This document shows positions 14,223 to 21,622 of a DNA stretch of 64,000 nt, in pieces. Source of the DNA: Arthrobacter sp. SW1 (GTDB taxonomy: Bacteria > Actinomycetota > Actinomycetes > Actinomycetales > Micrococcaceae); NCBI RefSeq assembly GCF_001766675.1, contig NZ_MJLT01000023.1:124001-188000 (forward strand). Direction: 5' to 3'. Below the pieces are notes generated by a model, which saw only the letters and a list, made by a program, of their open reading frames with translations, had not been told where the DNA came from and searched no databases. The position numbers were made by a program, and so were the translations under genes. Position 1 is the stretch's first letter; the number at the start of each line of letters is the position of its first letter.

Positions 14223-14972
14223 TCAGACGCGCCCGGCCGCCTTCTCCTGCTTGCCGGTGAGCTTCGCCCAACGGGCAGCGAGGCCCCACTTCGTGACATT
14301 GATCATGGCCTCCACCACGATGTTGCCGCTCATCTTGGAGGCACCCAGCTCGCGCTCCACGAAAGTGATGGGGCATTCGACGATCTTCAGGCCGAGCTTG
14401 GCCACACGCCAGGCCAGGTCCACCTGGAAGCCGTAGCCCACCGATTCAACCTCGTCCAGCTTGAGTGCTTCAAGGGTGCTGCGACGGAACGCCCGATAGC
14501 CTCCGGTGACGTCCTTGATCTTGACGCCCAGCATGATGCGGGCATACGTGCTGCCGATGCGGGAGATCGCCTGGCGGTACAGCGGCCAGTTGACGACGCT
14601 GCCGCCCGGTACCCAGCGCGAGCCCATCGCCAGGTCGGCGCCTTCTTCGACGGCCGTCAGGAGCAGGGGCAATTGTTCGGGCTTGTGGGAGCCGTCGGCG
14701 TCCATTTCCACCAAGACGTCGTAGCCGGCGGCCATGCCCCATTTGAAGCCCGCAATGTAGGCGGCACCCAGGCCTTCCTTCCCCTTGCGGTGCAGGACGT
14801 GGACCTGCTTGTCCTCGGCCGCGATGCTGTCGGCGAGCTGTCCCGTGCCGTCAGGGCTGTTGTCGTCAACGACGAGGACATCGGAACCGGGCACGGCTGC
14901 CCGGAGCCGGCCCAGGGTCTTGGGCAGCGATTCCAGCTCGTTGTACGTGGGGATGATCGTCAGGACACGCAA
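14223..14972 (-). CDS. ppm1: Polyprenol monophosphomannose synthase (DPM1-type GT2)
   Basis: A 249-residue GT-A glycosyltransferase expected to transfer mannose from GDP-mannose to polyprenyl phosphate, feeding lipoglycan and glycoprotein mannosylation. Motifs: IIPTYNE at the N-terminus, VVDDNSPDGT and MDADGSHKPE (DxD-type metal site), GSRWVPGG, and VTGGYRAFRR. It lacks the apolipoprotein N-acyltransferase domain that is fused to Ppm1 in M. tuberculosis, so this is the stand-alone catalytic domain. The start is a rare TTG (14970-14972) with GGAAAGG about 9 nt upstream. The C-terminal 25 residues are basic. Confidence 0.88.
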   Translation of the reverse strand: MRVLTIIPTYNELESLPKTLGRLRAAVPGSDVLVVDDNSPDGTGQLADSIAAEDKQVHVLHRKGKEGLGAAYIAGFKWGMAAGYDVLVEMDADGSHKPEQLPLLLTAVEEGADLAMGSRWVPGGSVVNWPLYRQAISRIGSTYARIMLGVKIKDVTGGYRAFRRSTLEALKLDEVESVGYGFQVDLAWRVAKLGLKIVECPITFVERELGASKMSGNIVVEAMINVTKWGLAARWAKLTGKQEKAAGRV

Positions 14973-15368
14973 GAAGAGGCCTTTCCTTGATGGAGCGGTC
15001 GATGTGCCGGGTCAGCCGCACGGCTGGGGCTCTGGCGCAACTCTCCATTATAGAACGGACCTCGGGGCGGATTGACCGCGGGCAGGTCCACGCACACAGG
15101 ACCAGTGCCTTCCGGACTGAAGCGCCGGCCGGACTGTTTTCTGCGTCGGTGGACCTGCCCGTTGATGAGTGCCACAGCCACGGCGCCTTTCCGCCTTGGG
15201 CGGCGGGGATTCCGGATGTGGCCAGGAAGCCCGCACACGCACCGCGACCCCCTGTTGACGATAAATGCTACGGACTTCACAACATCTGTCAAGGCGGGCC
15301 TGAACTGGACTTTTCGCTGTTTTCCCTGTTCAGGAGGGGTTTATGCGAAAAACATTCCTTTGGACGGT
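14973..15368. other. 396-bp gap upstream of ppm1 with two minus-strand promoter candidates
   Basis: No supported gene is present. On the minus strand TATAAT (15052-15047) lies about 75 nt before the ppm1 TTG. Further up, TTGACA (15292-15287) and TAGCAT (15270-15265) are spaced by 16 bp. A minus-strand open frame at 14960-15292 is Arg/Pro rich and unlike a protein. A long leader or a lost gene could account for the space. Confidence 0.45.
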
Positions 15369-17018
15369 TCAGGCTCGCAGCGATTCGGCGGCGAAGAGTT
15401 CCTGGCCGTCCCGCACTGTCTGCAAGCAGACGGGGTCGCTCCCTGTATCCAGTGCGGGAAGCAGCGGCGTGCGGGCGCGCGGATCGGTGCTCCAGGACTG
15501 GACGCGGCTGTCCGCTACCTGGACCATCAGCTCTTCGACCTCCCACACTGCAAAACTGGCCGGCGCGCCGGGTACCAGTTGGCCCAACAACGGATTGCGT
15601 GCTTTGCTGGCCCGCCATCCGGCCCGGGTGTGGCCCAGGAAGGCCGCGCGGGCGGAGATCCGTTCAGCGGGGTTGTTGTGCTCAAGGCAGGCCCGGACGC
15701 TTGCCCACGGGCGCAGCGGCGTCACGGGACTGTCACTTCCGAAAGCCAGGGGGACGCCGGCGGAATAGCAGGAGGCGAAGGGGTTCATCGTCTTGCTCCG
15801 GGCACCGAGGCGTTGCTCGTACATGCCTCCATCAGTGCCCCATTCGGCGTCGAAGACGGGCTGTGCGCTGACAGTCACGGCGTGCTTCGCCAGGCGCGAG
15901 ATGGCATGGGCGTCCGCCATTTCGACATGTTCGAAGCGGTGGCCGGCAGCCCGGACGCGCTGCTCCCCCACCTCAGCGGCCGCGATGTCGAGCGCATCCA
16001 GCGCAGCCGCGAGTCCGGCGTCGCCGATCACGTGGAAGCCGGCCTGCAGGCCGAGCGAGGAGCAGGCGGCGAGGTGGCGGGCGGCATCGTCCACGGAGAG
16101 GTAAAGGTTGCCGCGGTGACCCGGGGCGTCGGAATAGTCCTCTTTGAGGGCCGCAGTCCTCGATCCCAGGGATCCGTCGATGTTCAGGTCGCCGGCCAGG
16201 CCGAGGACCGGAATGCCCAGCTCGTCGAGGATGGAACGCGCTTCCGTCTCGGAGGCGGCCAGCTGGCCCCAGTATGGCAGGATTTCCGGCAAAGCCGTTC
16301 CTGAGGAATTCCATGACACGGAACTGCGGAGGTCGTCCATGCCGCAGATGTGCGGGGCGGCCATTTCGGCCATGGCTACATAGCCGTTGGCGGCAGCCTC
16401 CCGGAGGGCAGCCTCCTGGTAGCGGCGGCGCTCCGACTCCGGAAGCCGGCGTGCGGCGAGGCGCGCGGCCGTGTGGGCTTCGCGGACCACGTGGGCGGTG
16501 CCGTTCCAGCCGTCCACCCCGTTGAGACCCGCGTCAGCGGCCAGTGCGTCCGAGACAAGGGCCGAGTGCACGTCGATCCTGGAGAGGTAGACCCGGCGCC
16601 CTCCTGCGGCGTTTCCGAGCTCCTCAAGCCCCGGCAAGTCCGGAACATTCCACGCGGACTCGTCCCAGCCGTGACCGAGGACCGGATCGCCTGGGGCGAG
16701 GGAAGCAGCTGCGGCGGCAACGGCGTCGAGCAGTTCCGTGGCGGAACGGACACCCTCGAGCCGGAGACCGGCAGCAGCGATGCCGGTCTCGGTGAGGCGC
16801 ACATGGGAATCGACGAAGCCCGGCGCCAGCAGCGCTCCACGGAGATCGATGATCTCCATTGAAGAATCGGCAATCGAGGACGCCGCCTGTTCCGAACCGA
16901 TCCAGGCGACCGTCCCGCCGTCCACCACCATGGCGGTGGCGAAAGGATCGGCCGCCGAATAGACGGAACCGTTGCGGTACATCGTGACCTTGCGGCCGGG
17001 CATGCCGGAATCGTTCAT
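15369..17018 (-). CDS. Amidohydrolase family 3 (YtcJ-like) metal-dependent hydrolase
   Basis: A 549-residue protein with the composite amidohydrolase layout: an N-terminal beta-sandwich half (YRNGSVYSAADPFATAMVV...WIG), the barrel entry LLAPGFVDSHVRLTETG, WDESAW, later HVIGDAGLAAALDAL and GHRFEHVEM, and the closing PLAFGSDSPVTPLRPW. The usual metal-binding HxH at the first strand reads H-V-R here, so one His ligand is replaced by Arg. The His in HVIGD and the Asp in GSDSP are kept. Substrate is unknown; relatives act on N-substituted formamides or exocyclic amines. The ATG at 17018 has AGGAGAC just upstream, and the helicase gene ends 32 bp before it, so the two may be co-transcribed. Confidence 0.85.
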   Translation of the reverse strand: MNDSGMPGRKVTMYRNGSVYSAADPFATAMVVDGGTVAWIGSEQAASSIADSSMEIIDLRGALLAPGFVDSHVRLTETGIAAAGLRLEGVRSATELLDAVAAAAASLAPGDPVLGHGWDESAWNVPDLPGLEELGNAAGGRRVYLSRIDVHSALVSDALAADAGLNGVDGWNGTAHVVREAHTAARLAARRLPESERRRYQEAALREAAANGYVAMAEMAAPHICGMDDLRSSVSWNSSGTALPEILPYWGQLAASETEARSILDELGIPVLGLAGDLNIDGSLGSRTAALKEDYSDAPGHRGNLYLSVDDAARHLAACSSLGLQAGFHVIGDAGLAAALDALDIAAAEVGEQRVRAAGHRFEHVEMADAHAISRLAKHAVTVSAQPVFDAEWGTDGGMYEQRLGARSKTMNPFASCYSAGVPLAFGSDSPVTPLRPWASVRACLEHNNPAERISARAAFLGHTRAGWRASKARNPLLGQLVPGAPASFAVWEVEELMVQVADSRVQSWSTDPRARTPLLPALDTGSDPVCLQTVRDGQELFAAESLRA

Positions 17019-17049
17019 GGCTGTCTCCTAAAGGGAAGGAATGCGGTGC

Positions 17050-19965
17050 TTAAGCGACGTTCGAGTAGGCCACGACACCGCGCCGGACCAGGTCGATGGC
17101 TTCGCGGCAGATCCGCGTGAGGCGGGGTTCCAAGCCCGGCACCTTGGCCAACTGGTCCAACAGGTCCACCACCTGTTTGGCCCAGCGGACGAAGTCGCCC
17201 GCGGCGAGGTCGGTGCCGTTGAGGACTTCCTGGAGGTGGCGGCCCTTGGCCCACTTGAACATGGGCCAGACCAGCCCGAGCTCCGGCTCCGCGGTGAGCG
17301 GAAGCTTGTTCTGCTCCTCAAGGTCCTCCAGGCGGGACCACTCCCTGATGACGATATCCACCGATTCCTCGAGGGACACGGAGGGCATGCGAGGCCGGAG
17401 GCCCCGATCTTCGCGTTTGGCCTGGTACACGAGGGTGCTGGCAAAAGCAGCGAGCTCCGCGGCGTCGAGGTCGGCGATCGCACCCTGCCGCAGCGCCTGG
17501 GAAATGAGCAGGTCCTTCTCGCCGTAAATCCGGCGCAGCCGCTGCCCGTCAGCACTGATGGCAAGGTGCCCGCCGCCCTGCGCCTCAAGGTAGCCGTAGG
17601 CAGACAACACGTCGCAGACGCGGTCGAAGGTCTTGGCGATCGTGTTGGTGCGGCCCTGAATCTGGCGGACCAAGCCGTCCGTCTCCTGGCGGAGCTTCCA
17701 CCAGCGTTCTGACCAGCGGGCGTGGTCTTCGCGTTCACTGCAGCCGTGGCAGGGGTGTGCCCGCAGCGCCTTGCGCAGTGCGGTGATCTTCCGTTCCTGG
17801 TCTGCCGCGTTGCGGTTCCGCCCGAAATCCTCGTTGCGGGCGGCGCGCGCCGGCGGGCGGCCTTCCCGGATGGCGTCCCGCAAGGCGGACGCAAGGTCAC
17901 GGCGGGACTTGGGCACTTTGGAATTGAAGGACTTGGGAATCCGGATCCATGACTCGGCACCGACCGGACCGTCGACGTCGTAGCTGCTCAGCCGGCGCAG
18001 CTGCCCGTCTTCAGTGAGGACGGCCGGCCGCGGCTCCCGCGCCTGGCTGTCCGCGCTGAGCACGACGGCGTAGCCCGGGATCCGGCCGCCTGTCACCTTC
18101 ACGACGTCGCCGGGCATGAGCCGGTTCAGTGAATCCTGCGTGAGGGACTTGCGTGCGCGGGCGCTGCTGCGTGAAGCAGCCTTCTCGGCGTCACTGAGTT
18201 CGCGGCGAAGGGCTGCGTATTCCGTGAAGTCGCCCAGGTGGCAGGTCATGGCCTTGGCGTATCCGGCCAGGGACTCCTCCCGCGAACGCACCTGCCGGGC
18301 CAAGCCCACCACCGAGCGGTCAGCCTGGAACTGCGCGAAGGAGGACTCCAGGATTTCGCGTGCCCGGGCCCGGCCGAACTGGGCAATCAGATTGATGCTC
18401 ATGTTGTAGGTGGGCCGGAAGCTTGAATTCAGCGGATAGGTGCGGCGGGACGCCAGGCCGGCCACCGCCGCCGGATCCGTACCCGGCTGCCACAGCACCA
18501 CTGCATGGCCTTCGACGTCGATCCCCCGCCGCCCGGCACGACCGGTCAGCTGCGTGTACTCCCCCGCAGTGATGTTGACGTGGGCTTCGCCGTTGAACTT
18601 GTCCAGCTTCTCCAGGACCACGCAGCGCGCCGGCATGTTGACCCCGAGCGCCAGCGTTTCCGTGGCGAACACGGCCTTGACCAGGCCTTCCGCGAAGAGG
18701 TTCTCCACCACCTCCTTGAAGGTGGGCAGGAGCCCGGCGTGGTGGGCGGCCAGGCCGCGGAGCAAGCCGTCGCGCCAGCCCCAGAACCCCAGGACGTCGA
18801 GGTCTTCAGCGGGGATGTCACGGGCAGCTTCGTCCACGCGCTCGGCGATGATCCGCTGTTCGCGTTCGGTGGTAAGCCACAAGCCTGCCGCGGCGCACTG
18901 GGCCACGGCGGCGTCGCATCCGGCGCGGGAAAAGATGAAGGTGATGGCGGGCAACAGGTCCTGCCGGTCCAGGCTGGCGATGACCTGCGGGCGGCTGGCT
19001 TTGCGTACAGGGCTGCGCTGGGCGTCGCCGCCGCGTTCGTCCCGCTGCCGTTCCTGCCGGCGCCGGCTCCTGCCGCCATGGCCGAAACGCCCCCGGAAAT
19101 TCATTTGGCTCTCGGTGCGCGCCATAGACAGCAGTTCGGGATTCACCTCAAAGCCCGACGCCGGGGCCGCGCCTTTCTTCCGCCCGCGCTCTTCGGGGCG
19201 CGTGCCGCCGTCGTCGGGACTTTCGTTCTCGCCTTCCGGGGAGGTGGCGATCTCATCGAAGGTGGTGTCCCCGGCGAAAAGGTCAACGATTTCGCGGCCG
19301 ACCATGACGTGCTGCCAGAGCGGCACCGGGCGGTGTTCGGAGACGATCACGTCAGTGTCGCCTCGCACGGTGTCCAACCAGGCGCCGAATTCCTCCGCAT
19401 TGGAGACGGTTGCGCTCAGCGAGGCCAGCTGGACCTCGCTTGGCAGGTGGATGATGACTTCTTCCCAGACGGCGCCGCGGAAGCGGTCTGCCAGGTAGTG
19501 CACCTCATCCATCACCACGTAGCCGAGGTCGCCCAGGGTGTCCGAGTCTGCGTAGAGCATGTTGCGGAGGACCTCGGTGGTCATCACCACGACGGGGGCC
19601 TCGCCGTTGATGGTCGTATCGCCGGTCAGCAGTCCGACGTTCGATGCGCCGTACTTGGCCGCGAGCTCGGAGAACTTCTGGTTGCTGAGGGCCTTGATGG
19701 GAGTGGTGTAGAACGCCTTCAGGCCCCGTTCAAGCGCCAGGTAGACGGCGAACTCGCCCACGATGGTCTTGCCGGCGCCGGTGGGTGCCGCGACCAGCAC
19801 TCCCCTGCCTTCCTGGAGGGAACGGCACGCTTCGCGCTGGAAGTCGTCGAGTTCGAATTCCAGGGTCTGGCTGAAGGAACCCAGATAGCTCTTAGCATCG
19901 GACGAGCGCTGCGCCGCCGCCCTGTATCGCTCCGATGGCGACGCGGACTCAGGGTGGTTGGACAT
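17050..19965 (-). CDS. helY: Ski2/Mtr4-like DEAD/DEAH-box RNA helicase (HelY)
   Basis: A 971-residue superfamily 2 helicase. Motifs: Q-motif region FELDDFQREAC, Walker A APTGAGKT near residue 61, motif II DEVH, SLSATVSN (motif III SAT), the C-terminal RecA lobe with FATETLALGVNMPARCVV and QLTGRAGRRG (motif VI). A charged, Arg/Gly-rich insert (about 255-330) follows the first lobe, and a helical DSHCT-type domain closes the protein. Members process or unwind structured RNA. The ATG at 19965 has TAGGCT 6 nt upstream and no SD. In actinobacteria helY commonly neighbours tatA/tatC, as here. Confidence 0.93.
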   Translation of the reverse strand: MSNHPESASPSERYRAAAQRSSDAKSYLGSFSQTLEFELDDFQREACRSLQEGRGVLVAAPTGAGKTIVGEFAVYLALERGLKAFYTTPIKALSNQKFSELAAKYGASNVGLLTGDTTINGEAPVVVMTTEVLRNMLYADSDTLGDLGYVVMDEVHYLADRFRGAVWEEVIIHLPSEVQLASLSATVSNAEEFGAWLDTVRGDTDVIVSEHRPVPLWQHVMVGREIVDLFAGDTTFDEIATSPEGENESPDDGGTRPEERGRKKGAAPASGFEVNPELLSMARTESQMNFRGRFGHGGRSRRRQERQRDERGGDAQRSPVRKASRPQVIASLDRQDLLPAITFIFSRAGCDAAVAQCAAAGLWLTTEREQRIIAERVDEAARDIPAEDLDVLGFWGWRDGLLRGLAAHHAGLLPTFKEVVENLFAEGLVKAVFATETLALGVNMPARCVVLEKLDKFNGEAHVNITAGEYTQLTGRAGRRGIDVEGHAVVLWQPGTDPAAVAGLASRRTYPLNSSFRPTYNMSINLIAQFGRARAREILESSFAQFQADRSVVGLARQVRSREESLAGYAKAMTCHLGDFTEYAALRRELSDAEKAASRSSARARKSLTQDSLNRLMPGDVVKVTGGRIPGYAVVLSADSQAREPRPAVLTEDGQLRRLSSYDVDGPVGAESWIRIPKSFNSKVPKSRRDLASALRDAIREGRPPARAARNEDFGRNRNAADQERKITALRKALRAHPCHGCSEREDHARWSERWWKLRQETDGLVRQIQGRTNTIAKTFDRVCDVLSAYGYLEAQGGGHLAISADGQRLRRIYGEKDLLISQALRQGAIADLDAAELAAFASTLVYQAKREDRGLRPRMPSVSLEESVDIVIREWSRLEDLEEQNKLPLTAEPELGLVWPMFKWAKGRHLQEVLNGTDLAAGDFVRWAKQVVDLLDQLAKVPGLEPRLTRICREAIDLVRRGVVAYSNVA

Positions 19966-19971
19966 GGTCTA

Positions 19972-19977
19972 AGCCTA
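19972..19977 (-). promoter_or_regulatory. Leaderless -10 of helY
   Basis: TAGGCT on the minus strand, 6 nt before the ATG, with no Shine-Dalgarno between. Confidence 0.5.
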
Positions 19978-19986
19978 GCTTGCGAG

Positions 19987-20020
19987 GGGCCCCGGCCGTG
20001 GGCCCACGGCGGCGGGGCCC
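19987..20020 (-). terminator. Terminator-like hairpin downstream of tatC
   Basis: Outer arms GGGCCCCG and CGGGGCCC and inner arms CCGTGGG and CCCACGG form about 15 bp of GC stem with a small internal loop. It separates the tat operon end from the helY promoter. Confidence 0.55.
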
Positions 20021-20114
20021 GGATCGAGCGAAGCGAGATTTGGGGGCCGGCGGGGACTTGCGAGGTTGGGGAGCAAGCTGGGCGCTAGTCCCCATCGCCA
20101 CCCTGGCCGGGACG

Positions 20115-20951
20115 CTAGAGCTTGTCCAGGTCCGAGGCCGAGGTGGCCGTATCCGCAGTGGCTTCCGTCTCCTCGGCGAGCTTCGCCTGACGGCGGGCGC
20201 GGCGTTTGTCGTTGACGATGCACAGGCCGATTGCTGCGAAGAACAGGATGAGCATGGGCACGGCAAGGTAGAACATGCTCATGGCATCAGCGCCGGGGGC
20301 AGCCATGGCGGCGAAAAGACACACCAGGAAAACGGTAATGCGCCAGCTCTTGATCAGCTGCTGGCCCTTGATGATGCCTGCAAGGTTCAAGCCGACCAGG
20401 ACCACCGGAACCAGGAAGGCGATGCCGAAGGCGAGCAACAGCCGCAGCACGAACGCCAGGTAGACATCCGCGCTGATGAAGTTTGAACCACCGTCCGGGG
20501 TGAACTCGGTAAGAACGCGGACCGCGTTGGGCAGCACGAGCCATGCGAGCAGCACGCCACCCACGAACAACGGAACCGCTGCGGCCACGAAGGAAAGCGC
20601 CATGCGGCGTTCCTTCTTGTGCAGGCCCGGCACGATGAAAGCCCACAACTGGTAGATCCACACCGGGCTGGCAATGATGACGCCCAGGAAGATCGAGACC
20701 TGGACCATGAGGTCGAACGAGCTCGCGACGCCGTCAAAGTTCAGCGTCGCGGCCCGGCCTTCCTTCTCGTTCAGGTCCTTGATGGGCTTGATGAGCGCGG
20801 CCAGCAGCGGCTGGTAGACAATGAAGCCCACCACAGTGCCGGCGATCACCGCAAGGGCAGCCTTGAAGAGCCTGTTCTTGAGCTCTTTGAGGTGATCGAG
20901 CAGGGCCATGCGCCCTTCAGGGTTGGCCTTACGGCCCTTCACTTGCACCAC
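20115..20951 (-). CDS. tatC: Sec-independent translocase subunit TatC
   Basis: A 278-residue polytopic core of the twin-arginine translocase that recognises RR signal peptides. The conserved cytosolic N-terminus (GRMALLDHLKELKNRL) is followed by six hydrophobic segments, with the FE/F-type FIVPGLHKKERRMALSF loop and the periplasmic P3 region. The C-terminal 30 residues are charged and disordered. The GTG at 20951 lies 3 bp after the tatA stop, and tandem GTG codons make the exact start uncertain. It is co-transcribed with tatA. No tatB-like gene is adjacent. Confidence 0.95.
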   Translation of the reverse strand: MVQVKGRKANPEGRMALLDHLKELKNRLFKAALAVIAGTVVGFIVYQPLLAALIKPIKDLNEKEGRAATLNFDGVASSFDLMVQVSIFLGVIIASPVWIYQLWAFIVPGLHKKERRMALSFVAAAVPLFVGGVLLAWLVLPNAVRVLTEFTPDGGSNFISADVYLAFVLRLLLAFGIAFLVPVVLVGLNLAGIIKGQQLIKSWRITVFLVCLFAAMAAPGADAMSMFYLAVPMLILFFAAIGLCIVNDKRRARRQAKLAEETEATADTATSASDLDKL

Positions 20952-20954
20952 TCG

Positions 20955-21215
20955 TCAAACGCGGTTGCTCGGCGGGAGGTCGGAATCCCCGCCGTTCTTG
21001 CCGTTCTGTTCCGGGTGGCCGACCACTTTGCCTTCCACCGGATCGTCGCCATCGGCCGCTTCGGACTTTCCGTCCTTCTTCATTTCGCGGACCTCGGACT
21101 TGAAAATACGCATCGACTGGCCGATGCTGCGCGCCATGGACGGCAGCTTGGGTGCTGCGAAAAGCACCAGGGCCAAGACGACGATGATGACAATGTGCCA
21201 GCCTTCGAGCCTCAT
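20955..21215 (-). CDS. tatA: Sec-independent translocase subunit TatA
   Basis: An 86-residue protein with one N-terminal membrane helix (WHIVIIVVLALVLFAAPKLP), the hinge proline, an amphipathic helix (MARSIGQSMRIFKSEVREMKKDG) and an acidic, flexible tail. It forms the oligomeric pore-like component of the Tat pathway. It sits 3 bp before tatC, and the ATG at 21215 has AAGGAC upstream. Confidence 0.93.
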   Translation of the reverse strand: MRLEGWHIVIIVVLALVLFAAPKLPSMARSIGQSMRIFKSEVREMKKDGKSEAADGDDPVEGKVVGHPEQNGKNGGDSDLPPSNRV

Positions 21216-21251
21216 GTTGGGGAAGTCCTTTCGTTGGAATACATCCTACGT

Positions 21252-21602
21252 CTAACTGATTTCGATGTCGTGCAGAGACTGGGGTTGTCCGCGTTCCGCT
21301 TTGCGCTTGACGCGCCTCTGCCGACGCAACTCCTGGCGGGAGGCCTTGGCCGCGAAGTAATCATGACGCATCTGTTCCGGCGAGGCAAAAATGGCGGAAC
21401 CGGGCACCGGAAGGTGCCTCCCGCCGTCGTCCTCCGCGGTTTCCGGGGCTTCCGGGAGCCTCCCGAATTTGGCTCCTGCTTCCGAAAGTTCACGCAAAGT
21501 TGCCATGGCCTTCCGGAAGAGCCGGATGCCGATCAGCACGTAGAAGAGCAGCGACACTGAAATCAGCGCCACCCACAACAGGATCCATGACCACCAAGGC
21601 AT
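21252..21602 (-). CDS. Small membrane-anchored protein of unknown function
   Basis: A 116-residue protein not assigned to a family. One N-terminal transmembrane helix (SWILLWVALISVSLLFYVLIGIRLF) is followed by a coiled-coil-like stretch (RKAMATLRELSEAG) and a basic Arg/Lys-rich C-terminal segment (AKASRQELRRQRRVKRKAE), so the soluble part probably faces the cytoplasm. It lies between pafBC and tatA on the same strand. Its ATG has TAGACT 6 nt upstream, within the short gap after pafBC, suggesting its own leaderless promoter. Confidence 0.7.
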   Translation of the reverse strand: MPWWSWILLWVALISVSLLFYVLIGIRLFRKAMATLRELSEAGAKFGRLPEAPETAEDDGGRHLPVPGSAIFASPEQMRHDYFAAKASRQELRRQRRVKRKAERGQPQSLHDIEIS

Positions 21603-21622
21603 ATTAAGAGTCTATCCAGCCC

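Noticed and set aside
14960..15292. Minus-strand 110-codon frame upstream of ppm1
   Set aside because: Its start overlaps a promoter candidate and its Arg/Pro-rich composition is not protein-like; it also runs into the ppm1 start.
15343..15768. Plus-strand open frame starting after GGAGG (MRKTFLWTV...)
   Set aside because: Despite a good SD, it is antisense to the amidohydrolase over nearly its whole length and its sequence is Ser/Arg/Ala rich like a shadow frame.
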